This document shows, in pieces, positions 1 to 8,416 of a stretch of DNA of 20,561 nt. The position numbers and the translations under genes were made by a program. The notes below the pieces were generated by a model. That model ran no database searches, had not been told where the DNA came from, and saw nothing but the letters and a program-made list of their open reading frames with translations. The number at the start of each line of letters is the position of its first letter. Position 1 is the first letter of the stretch. This stretch comes from JAZNOL01 sp045580815 (lineage in GTDB: Bacteria; Bacillota; Clostridia; RUG12999), in contig JAZNOL010000057.1 of assembly GCA_045580815.1 (NCBI GenBank), positions 1-20,561 on the forward strand. The letters run 5' to 3'.

Positions 1-2541
1 TGTATAGGTTTCAATAACATTTCCGTCAGAATCTTTAAGAGCAACTTTAATCGTTGTACTTCTGCCAAAAATTATTGGCAAGGTATATATTTCGCCATAA
101 GTTTTGGGGTCTGTGCCATCGGTTGTATAAACAATTTCATATGCATCCGATTCAAGAGTTACAGACGATGATAACGCATCCGTTTTAACTCGAACCTCGC
201 CGATTATGGGGGCGTTTCCGTTAAAATTCCAATTCTCACCAATAGCAGGTTTTAAATCCGCCATATTTTCGGTACAGATACTGCCGGAATCAACGCCATA
301 GGTGTGTTCTCCACACAAATTCCCGTTATATAATGCATAGCAGTTTTGTATATCACCGTAAATTCTTCCGGCAATACCGCCCGATTTTTCACTGCCGCTA
401 ATACTTCCTTTAAATCCGCAATTTGTAATGCTTCCAACCTGTGTGCCAACAATACCTCCGTTTACTTTTCCATTTACGTTTCCGTCAAACACACAATTTG
501 TAATTTCTGCACCACTGCCGCCAAAAAGTCCACCGGCAAATCCATCTGATGTTACTGATGCATTTGAAACACATTTATCTGCCTTTCCGCTGATATATCC
601 CGAAATTCCTCCGGCATAAGATGCATACGCCCTACTGTCTACCTCGCCACTAAAACTGCAATCTGTTATCTCACAGTTTTCGGCATATGATACGATTCCG
701 CCGGCATACGCAATGCCGTAGTCAGATATATCCGAAGCTGCAACTTTTCCATTAATGTCAATTTCTGTTATTTTTGCATCTCTTGAGAAACCGATAAATC
801 CTGCATATCTTTCGTTTTTATTCTCCCCTGTATTAAGGTTTGAAATTACATGCTTATTACCGTTTATGACACCTTCAAAAGGCGCATTTTCACTACCTAT
901 CGGAACCCAGTCATGTTGCAATGATATATCTCTTTTTACCGAAAAATGAGATGCAGGCATATACCGGATATTTATAAGGTCTGTCTGAGTTTTTATGATA
1001 TAAGGATTTGCCGCTGTTCCGTCTCCGCCGGAATACATTCCTGTATATCCGTTTTCTGAAAAGTAGGCATATCCGTAATTTTTATTTTCATCAAGTTTCC
1101 ACAGACTGTCAAAATTCCAGCCTGTATAGTTGGGAGTATTATGCCAGCAATCGGTTGTATTACCTTTTTCATCTGCACAAAATACATCAGCATCACCAAC
1201 AGAATAGCAGTTTTTTATTCTGAGTCTGTTTTGTGCGGCAAAACCACCACAAACTCTGCCAAAAGCATTTGCTATTGCAAAGCTGTCATAAATCTCACCC
1301 GAAACGGCATTTCCCACAAAACCACCGGAAACAGAAGTATTCACACCCGAAAATGTGCCGTATGCAGAGCACATTGAAACTGATGTACGTGTCATTTCGC
1401 CCACAAATCCTCCAACAAATGAAGCATCTTCTCCGGACATGATTTCACTTTCACTGTTTGATGTGCAAAGGGTTATTTTTCCGTTTTCGCTGTATCCGGC
1501 AAAACCGCCCAGATATTTTATTGAGTAAACTGTGCTTTCTGCACTACACGAGGTAATTTCACCGCCGTTTAATCCTACAAAGCCACCGGCATAAAGACCT
1601 GTCACAATCGCTTTTGCAACGGAATTTTCAATTATTTTATCGTTATATCCTACAACACCGCCACAGTAGCCTATACTGCCCGAATCGCCTATTGTCCCTT
1701 GCGCTGTGCTGTTTGATATTTTTCCTGTATTACACCCGGCAATACCGCCGCAATAAAAATATTTTACTTTTGAATAAGAATATGACGGAGCAACCGTCAC
1801 AGCCGCATAGCTTTCACAAGATTCAATAATGTTTCTGTTGTCGCCGCAGATACCGCCTGCCGATGCCGAAGCGTAATTTGCTTTTGCATTTACTTCAGAA
1901 AGCTCGGTAACACTACATTCTGATATTTCACCGTCATTTTTTCCGCAGATACCACCTGCAAGTGCATCTGCGTATGTAATCTCCCAGTTTGCGGTAACAG
2001 CCGATTTAACATCAGCATCAGACACACATTCTGTTATAATACCATCGTTATACGCCGCAATTCCACCGGCATATGCACGTGATGCAGAGTTTTGTGCTAA
2101 AATACTTCCACTGACTTTACAACCTGAAACTGTTCCGTGGTTCTGTGACACAATACCGCCGATAAAATTGCCGGTTTTGCTGTTGAAAACAGTTACATCA
2201 AGTTCAACAGTCAATGACAGGATATTTGCAGTATTTGCTGACACGCCAAAAAGCCCGGCATTAACAGTCATCGGGTCAAATGTCACACCCGAAATTTTAT
2301 GTCCGTTGCCATCAAATGTACCGGCAAACGGTGCATTTTCATTCCCCACCGGTATCCACGCTGATGACAGTACAACATCTGCACCAAGCACTACTGTTTG
2401 CCCCTGATAGCTGTTTCCTGAATTTACACTTTCAGCAAAAGCAATCAGGTCGCTTTCGTTTGAAATAGTAATAGTTGTCTGTGCCGATACCGGCATAAGG
2501 TTTATTAAAATAAAAAATATCAGAATACAGATTTTTTTCAT
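1..2541 (-). CDS. Secreted GLUG-repeat protein with chitobiase-like C-terminal module (3' end outside window)
   Basis: An open frame of 847 codons runs from an ATG at 2541 to the left edge without a stop, so the C-terminus is missing. Residues 1-20 form a signal peptide (MKKICILIFF, cleavage after PVSA). The rest is built of roughly 20 degenerate repeats of the GLUG type, with the pattern GGIxGxNxGxIxxC, for example YAGGIAAYNDGIITEC. They fall in two blocks: about residues 25-490 and 507-770. Each block opens with a similar lead-in (WIPVGNENAPFAGTFDGNGH and WVPIGSENAPFEGVINGNKH). Residues about 785-847 resemble the chitobiase/HEX C-terminal Ig-like module (YTTDGTDPKTYGEIYTLP). GLUG repeats are known to form beta-helix-like extracellular structures and occur in adhesins and surface proteins of gut bacteria; no catalytic motif is visible. 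GGAG lies 6 bases before the ATG. It is the last gene of the array visible here, 94 bases after the glycoside hydrolase. Binding or adhesion is inferred. Confidence 0.9.
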   Translation of the reverse strand, partial: MKKICILIFFILINLMPVSAQTTITISNESDLIAFAESVNSGNSYQGQTVVLGADVVLSSAWIPVGNENAPFAGTFDGNGHKISGVTFDPMTVNAGLFGVSANTANILSLTVELDVTVFNSKTGNFIGGIVSQNHGTVSGCKVSGSILAQNSASRAYAGGIAAYNDGIITECVSDADVKSAVTANWEITYADALAGGICGKNDGEISECSVTELSEVNAKANYASASAGGICGDNRNIIESCESYAAVTVAPSYSYSKVKYFYCGGIAGCNTGKISNSTAQGTIGDSGSIGYCGGVVGYNDKIIENSVAKAIVTGLYAGGFVGLNGGEITSCSAESTVYSIKYLGGFAGYSENGKITLCTSNSESEIMSGEDASFVGGFVGEMTRTSVSMCSAYGTFSGVNTSVSGGFVGNAVSGEIYDSFAIANAFGRVCGGFAAQNRLRIKNCYSVGDADVFCADEKGNTTDCWHNTPNYTGWNFDSLWKLDENKNYGYAYFSENGYTGMYSGGDGTAANPYIIKTQTDLINIRYMPASHFSVKRDISLQHDWVPIGSENAPFEGVINGNKHVISNLNTGENKNERYAGFIGFSRDAKITEIDINGKVAASDISDYGIAYAGGIVSYAENCEITDCSFSGEVDSRAYASYAGGISGYISGKADKCVSNASVTSDGFAGGLFGGSGAEITNCVFDGNVNGKVNGGIVGTQVGSITNCGFKGSISGSEKSGGIAGRIYGDIQNCYALYNGNLCGEHTYGVDSGSICTENMADLKPAIGENWNFNGNAPIIGEVRVKTDALSSSVTLESDAYEIVYTTDGTDPKTYGEIYTLPIIFGRSTTIKVALKDSDGNVIETYT

Positions 2542-2556
2542 AAAAATCTCCGTTCT

Positions 2557-2570
2557 GCCACTTTTGTGGC
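2557..2570 (-). other. Small hairpin just upstream of the GLUG gene ribosome-binding site
   Basis: On the - strand GCCAC-AAAA-GTGGC forms a perfect 5-bp stem with a four-base loop. It ends a few bases before the CGGAG ribosome-binding site of the GLUG gene. No U-tract follows, so it is not a terminator. A role in translation or mRNA stability is only a guess. Confidence 0.35.
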
Positions 2571-2588
2571 GTTAAATAAAGCATCTTA

Positions 2589-2623
2589 TGCAGAAGTCTG
2601 CCGAAAAAGGGCAAACCTCTGCA
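2589..2623 (-). other. Strong intercistronic hairpin between glycoside hydrolase and GLUG genes
   Basis: On the - strand the arms TGCAGAGGTTTGCC and GGCAGACTTCTGCA pair over 14 positions with two G-U wobbles around a 7-base loop. The structure starts 12 bases after the hydrolase stop codon. The sequence after the stem (TAAGATGCTTTATTT) is not a clean U-tract. It is therefore best read as an mRNA-stabilising or processing hairpin, or a leaky terminator that lowers expression of the GLUG gene. It could also be a full terminator, with the GLUG gene using its own unseen promoter. Confidence 0.6.
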
Positions 2624-2635
2624 CAAAAATTTGTT

Positions 2636-5600
2636 TTACATATTTAAAAGGTCGTAGCAACACAGAGCCGCTTCCGCCCTTGTAAGTAGGGAATTGTCTG
2701 TTTTATCGCCGAAAGTTTCTCCTGTTAATCTTTCGACAAGGGTATAAAATTCTCCTTTTGTGATGTTTCGGGCAGGATAAAAATTACCCTCTCCGTCACC
2801 AAGGCACACGCCAAGCGTTTTTGCAAGACACGCCGTCTCATACTTTTTGCCTGTATCCGGCGTAACATCAGCAAAGCTATCGGTGCTGTCACCTTTTTTG
2901 CCTGTTGCTGTCATTATGGCATACAGTGCATCAAGTCGTGAAATTTCGCCATTTGGATTAAATGTTTTTCCACTATACTCAATAAGTTCAAGAAGTGCGG
3001 CACGTTCAATTTGTTTGCGGTTTTCTGCATAACCTGCCAAATCGTCAAACATTGCCTCATACGGTTTTACGCCAAAATCTACATGGGCATTTTTCGCACT
3101 TTTGTCACACTCTTTTACAACCTCATAAAACATTGCCTGGTTTCCGCCCGTAAGCGAAAATTTTGTGTATCCGTTTTTATCTTTCTGCGTATACACGGCT
3201 GAAATTCGTTTTCCTTCAGATGTAAGAGCATAAACCTTAAGAGTGTCTTTTGTTTTGAGTGTTATATCACCATAAATAGGCTCAATAAGCACCGGTCCTC
3301 TGCCGGAATTTTCAAAAGCAGTACCGTCCTGTGTAAGCTTTTGCCCCGTATTTACCGCTCTGCCAATAACTGTAATAAGGTTTTTTCCGCTTTCCCAAAG
3401 CGGTTTATCTGTAACTGAATTATAATAAACTGTTGCGTATTCATTTTCAATATCAAAAACCACGTCGTCAAGTTCAATATTTTCGTTGCCGATAAAACCG
3501 GAAGCAACCTGACCGGATTTTGTATTGACAAACATAATATCCTTGTTTCTGTCAAGACAAATTTCACCCGTTACCGAAACATATCTACCTGTTTTATCGC
3601 CCTGTTTTGCATAATACAAAACCTCGTTATCATTATATTCCGGGTCAAATGAGCCGTTTTTGTCGTCAATTGCAAAACCGGATTTGCCTACCGTTGAAAA
3701 CGCATAAGGTGTTGGCATTGTCTGATTTTTCTGCAAAAGAGTTTCATCAACAGAATAAACATTTGAGAAATATCCTTTTTCTGCCTCGGTTACATCCCGA
3801 TGAAACAGCAGTGCCGCCGCCGGAAGTGCCGCAATATCATCCGGAAAATCCACCATTGCAAAAGGTGATTCCTGATAACGCGGCAGTCTCTCTACATCGC
3901 CGATATATCCTGCAAATCGGGATTTATCTTTGGTATGGTCCCAAGCATAAATTATCGGATTTGCACCTTGCAGTTTCATATATGCTGCCATCATCGGGAA
4001 CTGTTCTGAAACATATTTGTTTGGTTGCAATGACAACCATTCTGATATGGTAAAAGGCTTGTTATACATACGCATACGCATGCAATCACCCACCATACCC
4101 AGGTTTTTGTTTGTAAGCATTGATTCGGGGCCGTCAAATATCATACCGGTTGACCAACCTTCACCGTTGTGCGGATGTTTCCAGTAGGTATGGAAATCCA
4201 CATAATCGCAGTTTGAGTTTGAATATCCCGAAGCAAGAATGCTTCTGCCCCACATGGTTGTTCCTGTAACAGGTGCTTTTACACCAATGCTACGCATTCT
4301 TTCTGTTATTATTGATGTTGAACGGCGTTCCATATCCGCCATAAACGAAACGGTGTCAATCTGGCGTGCCTCGCTTTTAAGAGGACGCTGTTTGTATCCG
4401 TAAGCATGGATGTTGCCTTTGTTTACATCCTCGCCCGCCTCAAGCCCGGAATATTCCTCGGTTTTCCATGCTTTTAAAATATTTTCATTTGACCCGTATT
4501 TTTCTTTCATTGCGGCAGAAAACAGGCTGTCCAGTTCTTTTGCATAACGCTCGTTTGTAATACCTTCACTTCCCACAAGAGAAGTTTCGTTGTCAATATC
4601 AACAAGCACCAGAGCCGGGTCTGTGCCTATTGTATAGCTGGTATAGGGGTTATAAATTGAAAGCAGTGCTTCTGCTAAATCGGCTTTGACATCTATTAAT
4701 TGGTCATTAAAGAATGATTCTTCATAAAGGGTTGCACCGTCGGGAAGATTGTCGTCCTCATATATGGCAACTTTGTTTACCTTTATATCTATCATATAAT
4801 AAATTCCGCGTTCTTTCAGCTCTGCAAGAAGATTGCAAAGCATATCAACCTTACCCTCATTAAACCGCATTTTGCTTGTGTGCGAATCTACCATGGGAAG
4901 ATTTGCATCAAGACCGTGAAAACGCACAAGGTTTATGCCTTTTGATGCAAGCGTATCGGCAAGAACCTCGCTGTTTGCGCCATCCTGAAACATAGAGAAA
5001 ATCGCAAGATTTACTCCCCAGAACTGCACCTTTGTTCCGTCCTCAAATTCAAATCCGTCGCCGTTTGTGCGGATATAACCGTGTTTACCTGCCGGTTTAT
5101 CAAGCAGATAGGACACGTCTATTGGTGTTCCGATTGATTCTGCATAATTTGGAAAATTGTATTTATACCAATCTGACGTATCTGGATTGGGGTCATCGAC
5201 CTCAGGAAGATACGGTCCTGCATCAGTAGCTGTTGCTGCAACAAGCATAACATAAGAATCTGTGCCTGTTGTGCGTGCTATAATTTTTTCAATCTTTTTA
5301 TCAGGATACGGATTTGCACATGCCAGTGCACGCAGAGAAACCGTCGATGAACTGTTAGAACCTTGCCATACAGTGCGGCAATAATTTGCACCAGCAACGC
5401 CCCACCAGTCAAAAATATCCTCTCCGCCTATAAGCGGTTTTACATATTCGGTTCCGTCTTCATAGCAGAAAACGTATTCGCCCGCTTTTTTGCCCGCAGA
5501 TACCCATGCCGCACAGTGAAGAAAATATACACCTGCCGCTTTTTTACCTACGGTTATTTCTGCACTTACCGGATAATTTTCGTTGTTCTGCCCACGAAGA

Positions 5601-5917
5601 ATGACTGCACTGTTACCGCCGTTTTTTCTTGGGTCTATTATATTAAAATCAATGCCAAGCAGGTTGTTTACTCCGCTTATATCAAGACAGCTCATATCAT
5701 TTGCCGAGCCCTGGTCTGTCCAGCCTCCTTTGCCGTCGCCGGCAACATCGTCCGTAAAACCTTTGTTTGCAACAGAAGTCAAATCAAGCATGGTAAATTG
5801 CTGATTCAAACCCTCATATGCTTCTTTTGAAAGGATTTTAACGGTTTCATCGGCAAGTGAGATATCCGGCAGAAGCATCACCATGCAAAGGCACAGTAAA
5901 ATACCTAATTTTTTCAT
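2636..5917 (-). CDS. SLH-anchored extracellular glycoside hydrolase, clan GH-A-like TIM barrel
   Basis: This 1093-residue protein has a signal peptide (1-22, cleavage near ISLA). Next comes a beta-sandwich, CBM-like module (about 75-230, with GIDFNIIDPRKNGGNSAVIL and DWWGV). A TIM-barrel region follows (about 278-700): GYIRTNGDGFEF then FWGVNLAIF at strand 1, LVRFHGLD (R332) at strand 2, DIDNETS with N443-E444 as probable acid/base, HTYW (576-579), FTISEW with E626 as probable nucleophile, and IIYAWD (W659). An Asn-Glu pair plus a late strand-7 Glu is the hallmark of clan GH-A (GH5, GH42 and relatives). A beta-rich C-terminal barrel accessory region (about 720-935) precedes a degenerate SLH region (about 985-1093, with FADVTP, GNFYPARNITKGEF and LLTRAEAA). 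The ATG shares one base with the preceding stop (TAATG) and has AAGGAG upstream, so translation is probably coupled. The CAZy family and substrate cannot be fixed by eye; a plant cell-wall glycan is inferred from context. Confidence 0.85.
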   Translation of the reverse strand: MKKLGILLCLCMVMLLPDISLADETVKILSKEAYEGLNQQFTMLDLTSVANKGFTDDVAGDGKGGWTDQGSANDMSCLDISGVNNLLGIDFNIIDPRKNGGNSAVILRGQNNENYPVSAEITVGKKAAGVYFLHCAAWVSAGKKAGEYVFCYEDGTEYVKPLIGGEDIFDWWGVAGANYCRTVWQGSNSSSTVSLRALACANPYPDKKIEKIIARTTGTDSYVMLVAATATDAGPYLPEVDDPNPDTSDWYKYNFPNYAESIGTPIDVSYLLDKPAGKHGYIRTNGDGFEFEDGTKVQFWGVNLAIFSMFQDGANSEVLADTLASKGINLVRFHGLDANLPMVDSHTSKMRFNEGKVDMLCNLLAELKERGIYYMIDIKVNKVAIYEDDNLPDGATLYEESFFNDQLIDVKADLAEALLSIYNPYTSYTIGTDPALVLVDIDNETSLVGSEGITNERYAKELDSLFSAAMKEKYGSNENILKAWKTEEYSGLEAGEDVNKGNIHAYGYKQRPLKSEARQIDTVSFMADMERRSTSIITERMRSIGVKAPVTGTTMWGRSILASGYSNSNCDYVDFHTYWKHPHNGEGWSTGMIFDGPESMLTNKNLGMVGDCMRMRMYNKPFTISEWLSLQPNKYVSEQFPMMAAYMKLQGANPIIYAWDHTKDKSRFAGYIGDVERLPRYQESPFAMVDFPDDIAALPAAALLFHRDVTEAEKGYFSNVYSVDETLLQKNQTMPTPYAFSTVGKSGFAIDDKNGSFDPEYNDNEVLYYAKQGDKTGRYVSVTGEICLDRNKDIMFVNTKSGQVASGFIGNENIELDDVVFDIENEYATVYYNSVTDKPLWESGKNLITVIGRAVNTGQKLTQDGTAFENSGRGPVLIEPIYGDITLKTKDTLKVYALTSEGKRISAVYTQKDKNGYTKFSLTGGNQAMFYEVVKECDKSAKNAHVDFGVKPYEAMFDDLAGYAENRKQIERAALLELIEYSGKTFNPNGEISRLDALYAIMTATGKKGDSTDSFADVTPDTGKKYETACLAKTLGVCLGDGEGNFYPARNITKGEFYTLVERLTGETFGDKTDNSLLTRAEAALCCYDLLNM

Positions 5918-8415
5918 TACCGGTCTCCTTTTTGATAAATTATCATGTTAATCTGACGAGGCTCGTACCAGCCAATTACATTAAACCAGACTTTGTCATC
6001 CGGGTGTACATTAGCAAGCGGTGCTGCTTTGTTTAAAACAGGTGTCAGTTTAACTCTGCCATCTATAACTTTAAGTTCAAAAAAGTTCATCCAGTCAGTG
6101 TTGAACGCAATGGGGTCGGTAAGCTCGCCGTTTACAACAAACTGTGCCCCGTAATCGTTTGCCCATTCCATTCTGTCTGCGGCAAAAAATCCGCTTCTTG
6201 CCGTGTTTGTGAACGTGTCAGTCTGCCACTGCGATGGTTCACCGCTGAGGTCATAAGTATAATCAATTTTTATGGGATTGTCACCTAAAAATCCTCTGTG
6301 ATATCTGACCAGCATATTCTTTTTAAGTCCGTTATCTTTAACAAACTGATTTGTAACAATGAATCCTACATTTCCGCGAAGAACATCAGCAAGCACCAGT
6401 TTATGAGTTCCGTCTGCTCTCGGTGTAACCTCGGTAAGTATGCCTATCTGGTCATCAGGCACTATAAAATGCTCGGCATTGTCAGCATAAACAAGATATT
6501 TCGGTTTCGGATTGTAACGTATATCATAGTCAGTAACAACCGTTACTGCATCGTAGCCCGATTCCATACCACGACGCATGGGGTTGTTAAGATAATACAC
6601 AAGCTCAGCACAGAATTCTCCGTCTTTCATATAAAGAGCACATTCTGTAGATGCCTGTAAATACATAAGGTCATTGATGATGTAGCTGTTTCGTGATATG
6701 CTTTTAACCTGTATGCGGTTGCCAAAATGCGGAATCGGCATAATTTTAGCAATCTTTCCTTCATCATTGAGTACAAAACGGAAAATTCCTTTTCCTGAGG
6801 TGTTTGCCTGCATTTCCATTGCATATTCAACACTTATGGGAGAGCTTTTCATATTTGAAACAGTATCATAAACCGCAATTTTTCCTTTATCGCCGTTCAA
6901 ATGGAAAATCTTAAACTGCGGATTTCCAAAAGTATTGCCACCATCATAAGCCGCTGCCATAACAACGCCGTCAATCTCGTTTGTAACAGTTTCCACGTTT
7001 TTCATGTAACGGACAATACCGTTATCGCCCACATAAATTTTAACGGTTTTATTAAACATATTGTCAAGGTCGTATGTATCATTTGCTGTAACCGGAATAT
7101 ATTCGTCAGTAAAATCAGAATATACATTTATACCTTTGTTCCAGTCAAGTTCATATTCCTTGCCGCCAACCGTTACAGACTCGTTGCTGTAGCCGTCAAA
7201 TTTTCCGGTAAATGAACGGTTTGATGCTACAAATATATATCTATCGCCGTATTTGCAATAGTCAAAAAGCATTTCCTGTTTAAGTTCATAAATATCCGTG
7301 GTTTTTTTGCCGTCAATATAAATTTTTATATCCTCAGCATGGTTTAAACCATCAAGAATATTCTGCTCACGTACAGCGTTTGTGTATTTAATCATTTCGC
7401 TGTCCGCACGGTAAACTATACCGCCGTCAGCAAGCTCAAAGGCCTCAATATTTATAACTTCATCTTCACACACAACAACCTTTGCAAAACTGCCAACATA
7501 CTTTCCGTTTTTGTTTCTCTCGCCGTTAAAGCTGATTTCTGTTGACGAAGAAAGTTTAAAGCGTTTATCTTCATTTTTAAGATAAACTGTTTTAAAGGTC
7601 TGCGGAATATACGATGCGTTTGAATCTTTTCGGTCATTTACTTTTGAAATAAAGTCATAATAAACTTCCACTTTGCCTCTCAGGCGATAATAAATCACCT
7701 TTTCTTCCGCCACATTTACGTAAAACGTTGCGTTCATGCCAACAGCATCTTCAATTATAGATGTATTATCAATAAAATATGTTTCTGTTTCGGTATATTC
7801 TCTGCCGGTATATACTTTGATAGTGCCGGTTTTATCGTTTACCGAAGCAATACGCACACTCTTTTTAGAAACCTTTAATATTGCCTGCATAAAGGTTTCT
7901 CCCTCTTTATACTCACCATAAGATACAACCTGCAAAACAGGAGTATTCATCATGTTCTCAAAAAGAGTATTAATGTCATTTCCTGTAACATAACCGTTTT
8001 GGGCAGATATGTTTTTGCAAATTCCGAGACGCACAGCAATTTTACTGTAACCGTCCGGATAACCGCCCTCAGTTTCTGCTACCGCTCTGTAACCGAGCAT
8101 ACATACTGCCGTTTTAAGTATTTCATTATATGTCACGTTTTTATCGGGCAAAAACATACCGTCACTACCTGACATAAAACCCATCTGTGTTACTGCGTTT
8201 ATATATCCGCTTGCGGGATTTTCTGCTGTAACGTCAACGTACTGTGTATCGCAAGGTTCAGCCTCTATTTTATATATTTCTGAAATAATCTGTGCAAAAT
8301 GTGCTCTTGTAACCGCTTCGGTCTCATTTGCACTTACACATATGCAAGCAGACAAAATCACAGAAACTATCAGTAAAATTGCCACAAATTTGTTTTTAAA
8401 AATTCCGGATTTCAT
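5917..8415 (-). CDS. SLH-domain surface protein of unknown function
   Basis: This is an 832-residue secreted protein. It has a signal peptide (1-29, ending VSA or SAN), then an N-terminal SLH region at about 33-157. That region holds a partial first repeat (VTRAHFAQIISEIYK), a full second (YVDVTAENPASGYINAV, then GMFLPDKNVTYNEIL) and a third (GGYPDGYSKIAVRLGI). The remaining roughly 670 residues are beta-strand-rich and show no family I recognise. They contain loosely repeating units with the feel of small barrels, such as FTGKFDGYSNESVTVGGKEY and VVTDYDIRYNPKPKYLVYAD. No catalytic signature is visible. Its start is 1 base after the stop of the scaffold-like gene, with GGGGGAG embedded in that gene's last codons as the ribosome-binding site, and its stop overlaps the hydrolase start. 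It is therefore very likely co-translated with both. A structural or glycan-binding role at the wall is inferred only from the SLH region and the neighbours. Confidence 0.85.
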   Translation of the reverse strand: MKSGIFKNKFVAILLIVSVILSACICVSANETEAVTRAHFAQIISEIYKIEAEPCDTQYVDVTAENPASGYINAVTQMGFMSGSDGMFLPDKNVTYNEILKTAVCMLGYRAVAETEGGYPDGYSKIAVRLGICKNISAQNGYVTGNDINTLFENMMNTPVLQVVSYGEYKEGETFMQAILKVSKKSVRIASVNDKTGTIKVYTGREYTETETYFIDNTSIIEDAVGMNATFYVNVAEEKVIYYRLRGKVEVYYDFISKVNDRKDSNASYIPQTFKTVYLKNEDKRFKLSSSTEISFNGERNKNGKYVGSFAKVVVCEDEVINIEAFELADGGIVYRADSEMIKYTNAVREQNILDGLNHAEDIKIYIDGKKTTDIYELKQEMLFDYCKYGDRYIFVASNRSFTGKFDGYSNESVTVGGKEYELDWNKGINVYSDFTDEYIPVTANDTYDLDNMFNKTVKIYVGDNGIVRYMKNVETVTNEIDGVVMAAAYDGGNTFGNPQFKIFHLNGDKGKIAVYDTVSNMKSSPISVEYAMEMQANTSGKGIFRFVLNDEGKIAKIMPIPHFGNRIQVKSISRNSYIINDLMYLQASTECALYMKDGEFCAELVYYLNNPMRRGMESGYDAVTVVTDYDIRYNPKPKYLVYADNAEHFIVPDDQIGILTEVTPRADGTHKLVLADVLRGNVGFIVTNQFVKDNGLKKNMLVRYHRGFLGDNPIKIDYTYDLSGEPSQWQTDTFTNTARSGFFAADRMEWANDYGAQFVVNGELTDPIAFNTDWMNFFELKVIDGRVKLTPVLNKAAPLANVHPDDKVWFNVIGWYEPRQINMIIYQKGDR

Positions 8416-8416
8416 C

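Noticed and set aside
1..2541. Repetitive DNA or CRISPR-like array in the left part
   Set aside because: The periodicity comes from protein-level GLUG repeats in an open reading frame; the DNA units differ in length and sequence and have no constant spacer.
2432..2626. 64-codon - strand frame before the GLUG gene
   Set aside because: Its start lies in the intergenic hairpin without a ribosome-binding site and most of it overlaps the GLUG signal peptide in another frame.
3607..4053. 148-codon frame on the + strand
   Set aside because: It lies wholly antisense to the glycoside hydrolase barrel and encodes a low-complexity His/Pro-rich mix with no recognisable domain.
5363..5830. 155-codon frame on the + strand
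   Set aside because: It is antisense to the hydrolase N-terminal module; the Cys- and Tyr-rich translation shows no motif.
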